Origin: Actinomycetes bacterium | GTDB lineage: Bacteria > Actinomycetota > Acidimicrobiia > Acidimicrobiales > Bog-793 | Assembly: GCA_021809805.1 (NCBI GenBank) | Contig: JAJZKA010000014.1 | Location: forward strand, 1 to 38,265 | Direction: 5' to 3' | DNA: 38,265 bases | Shown: positions 7,532-16,439 of the stretch, piece by piece | Numbering within the stretch: position 1 is the stretch's first letter | Layout: the number at the start of each line of letters is the position of its first letter | Position numbers and translations under genes: made by a program | Notes under the pieces: model-generated | The model's database searches: none | Seen by the model: the letters and a program-made list of their open reading frames with translations, nothing else | Told to the model about the DNA's origin: nothing

Positions 7532-8479
7532 TCAGGCGGTGGGCTCGGCGTCGCGCTTGGCGAGCCAGCGCGATAGCCCTGCCGCGTTGGAGTGGACGCC
7601 GTTCAGCGTTTCGATCCTGCGTCGCGAGTCCTCACTCAGTCCGGAGACGTCGCTGGCGAAGCGCTCAGCAAGGGCACCGGCGACGTCCTCACCGGCGCGC
7701 AGCGCCCGCTCGGCTTCGGCCGCCCATGCACAAAGCGTCTCGGCCGCCTCCTCGAGCAGGTCATCGACGGCGCCAGGGACGAGCCCGTAGTGCGCAAGCG
7801 CGATCCCCGCGGGACGGCGCTGGGCGAAGCGCTCGAGCGAGGCGAGCGCGAGATCGAGATCGAAGTCCGGCGGCGGCGTGGCGGGGCGCAGCACGCCCCC
7901 GTCGGGAAGGCGGACGCCAACGGCGTCACCGGAGAACAACAATCCGCTCAGCTCGTCATGGAAGCCAAGGTGGTGCTTCGCGTGACCCGGCGAGTCGACG
8001 GCGACGAGCGCCCGCCCCCCTCCGAGATCGACCGTCTCGCCGTGGGCGAGCACCCGCAGCCGGTCGGGTGCGGTCGGCGTCAATCGACCGTAGAGGGAGT
8101 CGAGCAAGGGGCCATAGACCTGACCTGCTGACGCCACGAGGCGAGTCGGGTCGGCGAGGTGCCGCGCCCCGAGCGCGTGAACGTAGACCGTCGCGTTGGG
8201 GTAGGCGGCCGCCACGTCACCGACGCCCCCAGCGTGGTCGAGGTGAATGTGGGTGAGCGCGATGCCGTAGAGGTCGCCGGGTCCGAGGCCGAGGCGCTCG
8301 AGCTCGGCAAGCACGACAGGGACCGAGGTCTGGCTCCCGGTCTCGACGAGGACGGGGCGTGGACCGGTGAGCAGGTAGCCGGCAGTCGTGTGATGCCAGC
8401 CACCGAGCAGCGTGTCGATCTCGAGGATCCCCTCGGCCAGCGGCTTTGCCGGAGGCACGATGATGCCATCCGCGCTCAT
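7532..8479 (-). CDS. MBL-fold metallo-hydrolase
   Basis: A 315-residue metallo-beta-lactamase-fold hydrolase. THIHLDH (residues 76-82) is the H-x-H-x-D-H metal motif. A further His at the HALGARHL segment, FSGDAVG with the bridging Asp, and LAHYG with the last His complete a two-metal site. The C-terminal 80 residues are helical. Its ATG overlaps the TGA of the glucose dehydrogenase gene (ATGA). Since that enzyme would make a sugar lactone, a lactonase role is an attractive inference, but MBL proteins have many substrates (thioesters, lactones, phosphoesters). Confidence 0.85.
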   Translation of the reverse strand: MSADGIIVPPAKPLAEGILEIDTLLGGWHHTTAGYLLTGPRPVLVETGSQTSVPVVLAELERLGLGPGDLYGIALTHIHLDHAGGVGDVAAAYPNATVYVHALGARHLADPTRLVASAGQVYGPLLDSLYGRLTPTAPDRLRVLAHGETVDLGGGRALVAVDSPGHAKHHLGFHDELSGLLFSGDAVGVRLPDGGVLRPATPPPDFDLDLALASLERFAQRRPAGIALAHYGLVPGAVDDLLEEAAETLCAWAAEAERALRAGEDVAGALAERFASDVSGLSEDSRRRIETLNGVHSNAAGLSRWLAKRDAEPTA

Positions 8480-9528
8480 TGCGCCGCCTTGAGCTCGATC
8501 ACCACCTTGACGTCGTCGGCCTGGCGCTCGAATGCCTGCTCGAAGTGCTCGAGCGGAATGCGGCGCGAGATCAGGGCACCAAGCCAGCCCTTGTCCGCCT
8601 TGGCGAGCGCATCGGCGCCGGCTACGTAGTGGCGTCGGTTGGCATTCACCGACCCGAAGATCGCCTTGTTGCCTAACACCGCGTCTCGGGCGAGCGAGCC
8701 CAGGTCGAGCTCGACGTTGCGACCCGTCGGCGACACGCCCGCAAGACACAGCACCCCGCCGGTCCCAAGGGCGCCGAAGGAGTCGGCGACGAGTTGTGGC
8801 ACCCCGGTGCACTCGACAATGACGTCGGGCGCATCGACGGCGTCGGCGATCTTGCCCGTGTGGTAATGCGCGCCGAGCCTTTGCACCAGGTCTGGCTTGA
8901 GCCCGGTCTCCACCTGATCGAGCACGTGCACCTCGAGGCCCTGCTGCACGCCCATCAATGCGGCCAGCAGGCCGATCGGGCCAGCCCCGACGACGAGCGC
9001 CCGACGCGGGCGCCAGGTGACCCGGTTTCCGATCAGGTCGGCTTGTTCCCAGGCCTTGGCCACCACCGTCGTGGGCTCGAGCAGTACCCCGAGGTCACCG
9101 AGGCTCGGGTCGAGCTTGACGAGCGCATCCGGCATCGTGCGGTAGCGCTCGCGGGCAAAGCCATCGAGCTGCTTGATCCCGTGCTCGACGTATTGACCAT
9201 TGCGGCACTCGTCCCACTCACCGACGGCGCACGAGTAGCACGGCACCGGATCGGGGCGGCGGACGATGCCGACGACCAGGTCGCCTTCGGCAAAGCCGCT
9301 ATTCGCCGGGGTCTCCACAACGCGGCCGAGCGATTCGTGACCAAGCACGAGGCGCGCTTCGCCTTGGGGAGACCAGCCGTAGTCACCGCTCACGATCTCG
9401 ACGTCGGTGCCACAGACCCCGACCGCCAAGGTCTCGACGACGATCGGTCCCTCCTCGCTCTCGGGCTCGGCAATATCCTCGAGCCGGGCAGAGTTGGCGC
9501 TCTTTGGGGTGACGGTGAGTGCACGCAT
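8476..9528 (-). CDS. zinc-dependent glucose 1-dehydrogenase-like medium-chain dehydrogenase
   Basis: A 350-residue medium-chain dehydrogenase resembling archaeal glucose 1-dehydrogenases, which oxidise glucose to gluconolactone with NAD(P). GVCGTDVEIVSGDYG gives catalytic Cys39, GHESLGRV gives His64 and Glu65. The structural-zinc region has only three clear Cys (PCYSCAVGEWDEC), with an Asp where a fourth could be, as in some extremophile homologues. LEPTTVVAKAW is the extra metal-site Glu segment, and VVGAGPIGLLAALMG the dinucleotide loop. It follows a GH15 glucosidase after 30 bases and overlaps the MBL gene, consistent with a glucose-release and oxidation unit. Threonine or other polyol dehydrogenase activity remains possible. 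Confidence 0.82.
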   Translation of the reverse strand: MRALTVTPKSANSARLEDIAEPESEEGPIVVETLAVGVCGTDVEIVSGDYGWSPQGEARLVLGHESLGRVVETPANSGFAEGDLVVGIVRRPDPVPCYSCAVGEWDECRNGQYVEHGIKQLDGFARERYRTMPDALVKLDPSLGDLGVLLEPTTVVAKAWEQADLIGNRVTWRPRRALVVGAGPIGLLAALMGVQQGLEVHVLDQVETGLKPDLVQRLGAHYHTGKIADAVDAPDVIVECTGVPQLVADSFGALGTGGVLCLAGVSPTGRNVELDLGSLARDAVLGNKAIFGSVNANRRHYVAGADALAKADKGWLGALISRRIPLEHFEQAFERQADDVKVVIELKAAQ

Positions 9529-9558
9529 GGCGGCTCTTTCTTCTTGGGTCGGGGGCGG

Positions 9559-11514
9559 CTAGGCCTCGCTTGCCGGGTCGTGGCGCTGCGGGCCGTGATG
9601 GCCGAACAGCCGGCGGGACAGGGGGTGGTGCCGAGAGGAGGGCCCACGGCGTCGGGTGCGCTCGGAGCGTAGGCCGGCGAGACGCCCGCGGTGGGACATG
9701 TCGGCCGCCCACTCCTCTTTCGCACAGAGGTTCACGGCACTGTTGATGAGCGAGATGTGCGAGAAGGCCTGGGGAAAGTTGCCGACCAGGCGCTTGGCCA
9801 CCGGGTCATACTCCTCAGATAGCAGGCCGAGGTCATTGCGGAGCGAGAGCAGTCGCTCGAACAACGCGACGGCGTCGTCGCGGCGACCGATCAGCTCGTA
9901 GTTGTCCGCCAGCCAGAACGAGCACGCCAAGAAGGCGCCCTCCCGCCCGGTGAGGCCGTCGATGCCCGCGGCGTTCGCGGCGTCATAGCGGAGCACGAAG
10001 CCATCCTGGACGAGCTCTTTCTCGATGGCGGTGACCGTTCCCTTCACGCGCTCGTCGCTTGGTGGCAAGAAACCGACGATTGGGATCAACAAAGTGCTCG
10101 CGTCCAGCTCTTTGGATCCGTAGTACTGCGTGAAGGTCTTGCGCTCGGGGTCGTAGCCCTTCTCGAGGACCTCGCGGTGCACCTCCTCGCGCGCCGCGCG
10201 CCAACGATCGACCGGTCCCTCGAGGTGGTAGTGCTCGGCGTCTTGGATCGCCCGGTCGAAGGCGACCCAGGCCATCACCCGGGAATGGGTGAAGTCCCTC
10301 CGTGGCCCGCGCACCTCCCAGATCCCGTCATCGGGCTGGCGCCAGCCGTCCTCAAGGAAGTCGAGCAGCACCCGTTCGAGGTCCCAGGAGGATTCGTCCT
10401 CGAGGCCGCCGCGGCGCGACTCGTGCAGCGTGGAGAGCACCTCGCCGTACACGTCCAGCTGGTACTGGCCGGCCGCCGCGTTGCCAATACGCACCGGCTT
10501 TGCCCCCTCGTACCCACCGAGCCAGGCGATCTCCGCTTCTCGCAGCTCGCGCTCGCCGGCCGGGCCGTACATGATCTGGAGCTGGGAGGGATCACCGGCA
10601 ACTGCCCGCAAGAGCCAGTCTCGCCAGGCGGCCGCCTCCTCGTGATAGCCGCAGGCCATGAGCGAGCTCAGCGTCAAGGTTGCGTCGCGCAGCCAGCAGA
10701 AGCGATAGTCCCAGTTCCTGCCGCCGCCAAGCGTCTCGGGCAGCGAGGTCGTCGCGGCGGCGACGATGCCGCCGCTCGGGGCGAAGGTGAGCGCCTTCAA
10801 CGTGATCGCAGAGCGCAGCACCGCGTCGCGCCACTCACTGGGCGGGATCTCACAGCGCCCTGCCCAGTCCTGCCAGTACTGGGTGGTATCGGAGACGCTG
10901 TAATGGCCATCGACGGGCCGAGGCGGCGCTTCGTTCGACGGGTGCCACGACAGCACGAAAGGCAGCGACTGGCCCTCGCTTACCGTGAACTCGGCCACCG
11001 TGCTCATCTGCTCGCCGTGGGTCGGCACCCGGCTGAAGAGCGCGACCGCGTCCGGACCGGCGATCGCCGTCAACAGCCCGTCGATCCGGCGCACCCAGGG
11101 CTGGATGTTGCCGTAGCCGAAGCGGATCACGAGGTCCATGCGCATGTCGACGCGGCCGCTCACGCCCTCGACGACGCGCACGATCTCCGGGTGGGTTTCA
11201 CGCACCGGCATGCAATCGACGATCCGCACGGTCCCCGACGGCGTGGAGAACTCGCTCTCGAGTACGAGGGTGTTCTCTCGGTAGCTGCGTCTCGTTGCCA
11301 TGAGAGGCGGTCCGCTGCCCGGGCGAGGCGAACCTGCTGGCGCGATGCGCCAGTACCCGTGGCGCTCGTCACCGAGCAGACGGGAGAAGCAGGCAGCCGA
11401 ATCGAAGCGTGGAAGGCACAGCCAGTCGATCGAGCCGTCACGGCCAACCAGCGCGGCCGTGTGCGTATCGCCGATCACCCCGTAGTCCTCGAGCCGTAGT
11501 GCCACGCCCGACAT
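9559..11514 (-). CDS. GH15 glucoamylase/trehalase-type glycoside hydrolase
   Basis: A 651-residue protein of the bacterial GH15 type. The N-terminal beta-sandwich starts with LEDYGVIGDTHTAALVGRDG; the (alpha/alpha)6 catalytic barrel contains GGGRNWDYRFCWLRDATL (about residues 263-280). DDGIWEVRG carries the likely general acid (Glu400) and LLSEEYDP the likely general base (Glu567 or 568). Mycobacterial relatives of this shape are trehalases, others are glucoamylases; both release glucose by inversion. There is no signal peptide, so it acts inside the cell, on trehalose or glycogen-derived glucans. The last 60 residues are Arg/His-rich and unlike the family, probably a tail. The next gene is a glucose dehydrogenase. 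Confidence 0.88.
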   Translation of the reverse strand: MSGVALRLEDYGVIGDTHTAALVGRDGSIDWLCLPRFDSAACFSRLLGDERHGYWRIAPAGSPRPGSGPPLMATRRSYRENTLVLESEFSTPSGTVRIVDCMPVRETHPEIVRVVEGVSGRVDMRMDLVIRFGYGNIQPWVRRIDGLLTAIAGPDAVALFSRVPTHGEQMSTVAEFTVSEGQSLPFVLSWHPSNEAPPRPVDGHYSVSDTTQYWQDWAGRCEIPPSEWRDAVLRSAITLKALTFAPSGGIVAAATTSLPETLGGGRNWDYRFCWLRDATLTLSSLMACGYHEEAAAWRDWLLRAVAGDPSQLQIMYGPAGERELREAEIAWLGGYEGAKPVRIGNAAAGQYQLDVYGEVLSTLHESRRGGLEDESSWDLERVLLDFLEDGWRQPDDGIWEVRGPRRDFTHSRVMAWVAFDRAIQDAEHYHLEGPVDRWRAAREEVHREVLEKGYDPERKTFTQYYGSKELDASTLLIPIVGFLPPSDERVKGTVTAIEKELVQDGFVLRYDAANAAGIDGLTGREGAFLACSFWLADNYELIGRRDDAVALFERLLSLRNDLGLLSEEYDPVAKRLVGNFPQAFSHISLINSAVNLCAKEEWAADMSHRGRLAGLRSERTRRRGPSSRHHPLSRRLFGHHGPQRHDPASEA

Positions 11515-11597
11515 CTTTACCCGCTCGGGCGCACAACCAGCCGTCGCGCCCGCAGCGGGGGGCCCCGGTCCAAGTCCGGCGGCGCCATCACGCCTGT

Positions 11598-12770
11598 TCA
11601 GCTGGCGCAGGACTGTGTCGAGACCGGCAGGTGCAGGTGCGCCGCCTCCTGCACTCGCCGGCGCACGCCGGGTGAGGCGAGGGCGTAGCCCACGTGGGGA
11701 TCGGAGACCGAGCGTGAGAAGACGACGCCAACGACCTCGCCAGCCGGGGTGAGCAGCGGTCCGCCGGAGTTCCCCGGGCGCACCACGGCGTCGAGCTGGT
11801 AGACGAGGCGCTGGACCATGGCCCCCCCATAGATGTCGCGCCCCTCGGCGACAAAGCGCGCGGCGACGCCCGCCGGAACGGCCTTGAACGGCCCGCCACC
11901 GGGAAAGCCGAGGACCACCGTGGCGCGTCCCTGGCCGATCGGGCTGCGGTCAATGGCGAGCACGGGCGTGCCGAGCGGGGCGGTACGCAGCACCGCGAGG
12001 TCAAAACGCGGGTCGAACTCGACGACCGTTGCCCTCGCCGATCGCCCACCGACGGCTTCGACGGTAATGGTGGTGGTACCGGCGACGACGTGCGCATTGG
12101 TCACGAACAGGCCTGGGGCGACCGCGAACCCCGAGCCCTCCTGCTCGTCGCCGCAGCCGAGCGCCACCACCTTGACCGTGGCCCTCCTCGCGAGGGCGAC
12201 CGCGCGGGCGACCTCGGCGCTGCTCGCGAGGTGCACTGGCCCCGAGACCGCCGGAAGGGCGTTGACGAGCACCTCGGGAAACCCGCTCGCCGACAAGTAG
12301 CGCTGCACTGCGGCGAACGCCTCGGGGACCGGTGGCATCACGGCTTGCACGCGGCGAAGCAGCGCCGAGCTCTCGATCTGGTTGGCGAGCGCCGGCACCG
12401 GCGCGGTGATGAGGAGGGAGGCGAGAAGCCAGCAGACGACGAGGGTCCCGCCGAGCGACACGACGACGCCGAGGAGGGCATCGATCGCGCCGATGCGCAT
12501 CTGCCGGGCGAGCCGCCAGGCGCGCACGCCAAGACGGCGCCCGGCCGCGGCGAGCGCTGCCGCCGGCACGGCGAGCGACAGCAAGGTGACGAACAGCTGC
12601 ACCGTCGCGCTGGAGAAGCTCGGCGCGATCAAGCCGACGAGGGCGGCGCCAAGGCTGAGGCCGGCGAGCAGGCCGGCGAAGGTCACGAGCTGGACGGCGG
12701 CGCCAAGGCGGGCGCCTCGCAACGCTGCGAGGACGAGGATGACCGCCAAGACGACGTCGAGCGCGTTCAC
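11598..12770 (-). CDS. marP: MarP-like membrane-anchored serine protease (CvpA + trypsin-like)
   Basis: A 390-residue protein. Residues 1-125 form about four membrane helices of the CvpA/MarP type; residues 190-390 form a periplasmic chymotrypsin-like domain. The triad is His227 (VTNAHVVAG), Asp257 (FDPRFDLAVL) and Ser335 (RPGNSGGPL). Cys206 and Cys388 match in position the redox-sensitive disulfide of mycobacterial MarP. MarP supports survival in acid and oxidative stress and activates a peptidoglycan hydrolase. The GTG start overlaps the pyrE stop (GTGA), so the two are translated together. Identification is strong; its substrate here is unknown, though a secreted CHAP protein lies 10 kb away. 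Confidence 0.9.
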   Translation of the reverse strand: MNALDVVLAVILVLAALRGARLGAAVQLVTFAGLLAGLSLGAALVGLIAPSFSSATVQLFVTLLSLAVPAAALAAAGRRLGVRAWRLARQMRIGAIDALLGVVVSLGGTLVVCWLLASLLITAPVPALANQIESSALLRRVQAVMPPVPEAFAAVQRYLSASGFPEVLVNALPAVSGPVHLASSAEVARAVALARRATVKVVALGCGDEQEGSGFAVAPGLFVTNAHVVAGTTTITVEAVGGRSARATVVEFDPRFDLAVLRTAPLGTPVLAIDRSPIGQGRATVVLGFPGGGPFKAVPAGVAARFVAEGRDIYGGAMVQRLVYQLDAVVRPGNSGGPLLTPAGEVVGVVFSRSVSDPHVGYALASPGVRRRVQEAAHLHLPVSTQSCAS

Positions 12771-13390
12771 GGGGCCGTGTTGGCGACGTCCCCGATGGGC
12801 TCGATGCCGAGGGCCCCGTAACTCAACAGGCTGAAGTACGGCACGCCGAGGTCAGAAAAGCGCGCGGTCGCGAGCTCACCCCGGTCGAGCAACGTGCAGG
12901 CCACAAGGACGCTGGCACCGCTCGCCGCGACAACCTCCAGCGCCTCGAGGATCGAGCGCCCCGTTGAGACCGTGTCCTCGACGAGGACGACGCGCCGGCC
13001 AGCGCCGAGCGGGGCGCCCTCGATGCGCCGTCCGGCGCCGTGGTGTTTTTCCTGTTTGCGGACCGAGAACCATGAGCGCCCGGCCAACATCGCGACGGCG
13101 TGGGCGATCGGATCTGCGCCCATCGTCATTCCGCCGATCGCGTCATATTGAGGCGCGTGCACTTCGAGCACCTCGAGCAGCGCTTCGGCCGCGGCCGCGA
13201 GGTCTGGGCCGCGCGACAGCGCCCGGCGCAGGTCGACATAGTCGTAGCTCATCCCGCCCGAGGAGAGCTGGAAGGGCTGCTCGCGCCGCAGGTAGCCGTG
13301 CTCGAGGATGACCGTGCGCAGCCGTTCGAGCCGCTCGTTGCCCAAGGGCGGAAGCGTGGCCGGCGACCCGGCGGCGTCACTGAGATCCAT
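12767..13390 (-). CDS. pyrE: orotate phosphoribosyltransferase
   Basis: A 207-residue enzyme joining orotate and PRPP to give OMP in pyrimidine synthesis. VVLVEDTVSTGRS (residues 134-146) is the PRPP-binding motif. SVRKQEKHHGAGR is the mobile catalytic loop with its lysines, and DAIGGMTMGADPIAHA fits the loop before it. The ATG at 13388-13390 gives an N-terminus slightly longer than typical but without a better alternative. It overlaps marP by GTGA; why a pyrimidine gene is coupled to a protease is not evident. A response regulator gene lies 65 bases upstream on the same strand. Confidence 0.92.
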   Translation of the reverse strand: MDLSDAAGSPATLPPLGNERLERLRTVILEHGYLRREQPFQLSSGGMSYDYVDLRRALSRGPDLAAAAEALLEVLEVHAPQYDAIGGMTMGADPIAHAVAMLAGRSWFSVRKQEKHHGAGRRIEGAPLGAGRRVVLVEDTVSTGRSILEALEVVAASGASVLVACTLLDRGELATARFSDLGVPYFSLLSYGALGIEPIGDVANTAP

Positions 13391-13455
13391 CGTGGCCGAG
13401 TGTAGGGGCGACGCTGGGACACCGCCGGCTCGACAAGAGCGCTGGGCGTCATGGT

Positions 13456-14196
13456 TCAGGCGCGATCGTTGAAGCGGTACCCGATGCCACGGATCGTGAG
13501 GATGTGGGTGGGATCGTCAGGATCGGGCTCGACGCGCGCCCTCAGCCGACCGACCAAGGTGGCCACGATGCGCGGGTCACCGTCGTAGTCAAGGCCCCAC
13601 ACCCGCTCGAGCAGCGCCTCCCGCGTCACCACGCGCCCGGCGTTGGCGAGCAGCTCGCGCAGCACCTGGAACTCCCGGAGCGGGAGCTCGATCGCCTCGC
13701 CACGGACAAAGACCTCATGACGATCGGGATCGAGCGCGACGTCGCCGGCCCGCAGCACGAAGCTGGCGGCCGGCGTGCTCGGCGCGCCCGGCAGAGCGCG
13801 CTCGGCGGCGTGGCGGCGGCGGAGCAACGCGCCGATGCGAGCGGCGAGCTCGCGCACGCGATAGGGCTTGGGCACGTAGTCGTCGGCGCCGACCTCGATG
13901 CCGACGACGACGTCGACCTCCTCGCTGCGCGAGCTGACCATGATGATCGGGGTATCGATGCCGCGGGCCCTGAGCTCGCGGCAGATCTCGATCCCCGACA
14001 GACCTGGAAGCATGACGTCGAGCAGCACGACGTCGGGCCGCAGCTCCTCGAAGGCGGCGAGCGCGTCCCGCCCGTCACGCACGGCCGTCACGGCGAGGCC
14101 CTCGCGCTCGAGGCCGATGCTGAGCGCGAGCACGTGGCTCTCGTCGTCCTCGACCACCAGCACCCTCGGCCAGCGCGCCCGCTCATCTGACACCAC
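13456..14196 (-). CDS. OmpR/PhoB-type two-component response regulator
   Basis: A 246-residue protein with a receiver domain (VLVVEDD acidic pocket, phosphoacceptor Asp60 in VVLLDVMLPG, switch Lys in VPKPYRVREL) and a C-terminal winged helix (ELPLREFQVLRELLANAGRV, then GDPRIVATLVGRLRARVE and ILTIRGIGYRF). The frame extends to 14259 but the added residues are Arg-rich and unlike the family. A GTG pair at 14194-14196 and 14191-14193 is the likely start. No histidine kinase gene adjoins, so its partner is elsewhere. The 247-base region before it is shared with the divergent transporter operon and contains inverted repeats that could be its target. Confidence 0.9.
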   Translation of the reverse strand: MVSDERARWPRVLVVEDDESHVLALSIGLEREGLAVTAVRDGRDALAAFEELRPDVVLLDVMLPGLSGIEICRELRARGIDTPIIMVSSRSEEVDVVVGIEVGADDYVPKPYRVRELAARIGALLRRRHAAERALPGAPSTPAASFVLRAGDVALDPDRHEVFVRGEAIELPLREFQVLRELLANAGRVVTREALLERVWGLDYDGDPRIVATLVGRLRARVEPDPDDPTHILTIRGIGYRFNDRA

Positions 14197-14325
14197 GGCT
14201 GCTGCGCCCACTCGTCGCCACCTCGCTCGCGCGGACCCTGCGCCGCAGCTCGTTCGCATCGTGGCCGGACACGGTGACGTCGATGCGAGGCCGTGGTGAA
14301 CGGGACGTGACCGGCCGACGAATTC

Positions 14326-14339
14326 TCAGCGAAAGCTGA
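14326..14339. promoter_or_regulatory. small hairpin with GAAA tetraloop in divergent intergenic region
   Basis: TCAGC-GAAA-GCTGA, a 5-bp stem with a stable GNRA-type loop, upstream of both divergent genes. It could be an RNA leader element or chance. Confidence 0.3.
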
Positions 14340-14370
14340 CGTGCCGCCCCCTTGCCCCCGAACCGGCATG

Positions 14371-14386
14371 CTGTGGGACACCACAG
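14371..14386. promoter_or_regulatory. inverted repeat, candidate operator
   Basis: CTGTGG-GACA-CCACAG, a perfect 6-bp inverted repeat, lies in the 247-base region between the response regulator gene and the transporter operon. No convincing -10/-35 pair is seen around it. A regulator-binding role is inferred from position only. Confidence 0.35.
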
Positions 14387-14443
14387 GGACATGGGCGGGC
14401 CAGCCGGCAAGTCAAGACGGTCCGGCCGCGACGTGAGGAGGCC

Positions 14444-15649
14444 TTGCTGAGCACCGCCGGGAGCATCCTCCTGCTCGTTGCCGCCGTGGCAGCACTGATT
14501 TGGCTGCCGCGCATCGGCTTTCTCATACCACCCGTGCTCGCCGCCGTGGCGATCGGCGCCGGATTGCTCGGGCCGCGCGCTTCCTTGCACGCGCTCTCCC
14601 CCCTCCTCGCCCCGCTCGGCTTCGTCCTCGCCGCGGTGCCACTCGCCGTCTTGCTCGACGAGCTCGGATTCTTCGAGGAGCTGGCACGGCGAATCAGCGC
14701 GGGGCGGCACTACCTCGGTGCCTGCTGGGTGCTTGCTGGCCTCGTCACGATGCTGCTCAACCTCGACGCGGCGGTGGTGATGCTCACCCCTCTCTACCTG
14801 CGCCTCGCCGAGCGTCGCCACGTCGATGCCCTGGCGCTGTGCCTGCAGCCGCTGCTGCTGTCCTGCCTCGCCTCGTCGGCTCTTCCCATCTCGAACCTCA
14901 CCAACTTGATCGCCACCCCGGCGCTCGGGCTGTCGAGCGTCGGCTTCGTGGTGCATCTCGGCCTCCCGACGCTCGCCGCGACGGGCGTGGGATGGCTCGC
15001 CTATCTCCGCCTCCCACGCCTTGCCGGGATCGCCGCGGCGACGCCAGCGCCGCCCTCGCGCCTCTCGGCGGACCGGCGCGCCCTCGTGCTCGGGGGGATC
15101 ATCGTGGCCGCCTGCGTCGCCGGGTTCCTCGCCACCTCGGACCTCGGAGGTGCGCCCTGGGAGGTGGCGGTCGGGGGTGACCTCGTGCTCATCGCGCTCA
15201 CGCGGCGCGTGCCCCTCCGGGTCGTTCCCTGGAAGAGCGTCGGGACCGTGCTCGGCCTCGGGATCCTGGCGGCATCGATCGCGCACCGGCTCGCGCTCGC
15301 CGGCCTGTTCGGGACAAGCTCGCTGCTCGGGATGCTGCGCGACCTCGGCGTGGCGAGCATCGGTGCGAATCTCGTCAACAACCTGCCGGCGCTCCTCGTG
15401 AGCCTGCCGCACCTCCCGGCGCACCCGAGCTGGTCGGCCTGGGCCGTCCTGCTCGGCGCCAACGTTGCCCCGCTGGCGCTGCCGAGCGGGACGCTCGCCT
15501 CGCTGTTGTGGTTGGAGACGGTGCACCGGCTCGGCGTGTCCTTTAGCGAGCGGGAGTACCTGGGACTGGCCTGGAAGGTGGCGCTGCCCTCGCTCATCGC
15601 TGCCGCTGCCGCGCTCTTAGCGCTGCGAACGATGCTCCCGACGCCCTAA
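14444..15649 (+). CDS. ArsB/NhaD-like (ion transporter superfamily) membrane transporter
   Basis: A 401-residue polytopic protein with about ten to eleven hydrophobic helices. The paired signatures SSALPISNLTNLIATPA and ANLVNNLPALLVSLP, at equivalent places in the two halves, are typical of ArsB/NhaD/citrate-type secondary transporters, where the Asn-rich hairpins bind substrate. It may export arsenite or another anion, or exchange Na+ and H+. No ars regulator is adjacent, so arsenite is not assured. GAGGAGG lies two bases before the TTG at 14444; initiation at the following CTG is conceivable. It heads a four-gene plus-strand unit with a VIT-type metal transporter ten bases downstream. Confidence 0.8.
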   Translation: MLSTAGSILLLVAAVAALIWLPRIGFLIPPVLAAVAIGAGLLGPRASLHALSPLLAPLGFVLAAVPLAVLLDELGFFEELARRISAGRHYLGACWVLAGLVTMLLNLDAAVVMLTPLYLRLAERRHVDALALCLQPLLLSCLASSALPISNLTNLIATPALGLSSVGFVVHLGLPTLAATGVGWLAYLRLPRLAGIAAATPAPPSRLSADRRALVLGGIIVAACVAGFLATSDLGGAPWEVAVGGDLVLIALTRRVPLRVVPWKSVGTVLGLGILAASIAHRLALAGLFGTSSLLGMLRDLGVASIGANLVNNLPALLVSLPHLPAHPSWSAWAVLLGANVAPLALPSGTLASLLWLETVHRLGVSFSEREYLGLAWKVALPSLIAAAAALLALRTMLPTP

Positions 15650-15659
15650 CCTCGCGCTC

Positions 15660-16439
15660 GTGACCGGCACCCTCCTTGCTCGCATGGTCGGTCGGGTGGG
15701 GCGTCGCGCGCCCTCGCCCGACCCGTCCTCAGGCGCCGACGGGCTCCCGGACCACCATCACCGCGACGTGCGCGGCGGTGGCCTGCGCGCCGCGGTGTTC
15801 GGGGTCAGCGACGGGTTGGTCTCCAACGTCTCGCTCGTGCTCGGCACCGTCGGAGCGCACCCAGGCGCCGGCGTCATCCGCCTCGCCGGCCTCGCCGGAC
15901 TGTTCGGAGGGGCTTTCTCGATGGCCGTCGGCGAGTACGTCTCGATGCAGGCACAACGCGAGGCCTTCGAGCGCGAGCTCTCGATCGAACGCGAGGAGCT
16001 GCGTCGTCGCCCCGAATTCGAGCGCCGGGAGCTGACCCGCATCTACGAGCGGCGCGGCATCGAGCGCGAGGTCGCCGCGCAGCTCGCGACCGAGCTGATG
16101 GCGGACCCCGAGGTGGCGCTCGAGACGCACGCCCGGGAGGAACTCGGCATCGACCCCGGCGAGCTCGGCGCTCCGCTGCAAGCAGCAGGGTCGTCGTTCA
16201 TCACCTTCGCGCTCGGTGCACTCGTTCCCTTGCTCCCCTTCCTGCTCGGCGCGAAGGGCACGGCCGCCATCGGCATCACGATCGGCCTCTCCGCGCTCGC
16301 CGCCGTCGCGATCGGGAGCCTGCTGTCGGTCCTGACGGCGCGCCCGTGGTGGCGCTCTGCCCTTCGCCAGCTCGTGCTTTGCGCGCTCGCGGGTGCTGCC
16401 ACCTTCGGGATCGGCTCGGCGATCGGCATCGCGGGGTGA
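15660..16439 (+). CDS. VIT1/CCC1-family iron/manganese transporter
   Basis: A 259-residue membrane protein. The N-terminal GGGLRAAVFGVSDGLVSNVS and SMAVGEYVSMQAQREAFERE are signatures of the VIT1/CCC1 family, which moves Fe2+ or Mn2+ out of the cytoplasm by proton exchange. A charged helical segment (residues about 110-165, rich in Glu and Arg) corresponds to the cytoplasmic metal-binding domain, followed by three C-terminal membrane helices. The GTG start gives a tail of about 40 extra residues with an HHH motif that could bind metal. Its TGA overlaps the GTG of the phosphatase gene. Confidence 0.9.
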   Translation: MTGTLLARMVGRVGRRAPSPDPSSGADGLPDHHHRDVRGGGLRAAVFGVSDGLVSNVSLVLGTVGAHPGAGVIRLAGLAGLFGGAFSMAVGEYVSMQAQREAFERELSIEREELRRRPEFERRELTRIYERRGIEREVAAQLATELMADPEVALETHAREELGIDPGELGAPLQAAGSSFITFALGALVPLLPFLLGAKGTAAIGITIGLSALAAVAIGSLLSVLTARPWWRSALRQLVLCALAGAATFGIGSAIGIAG

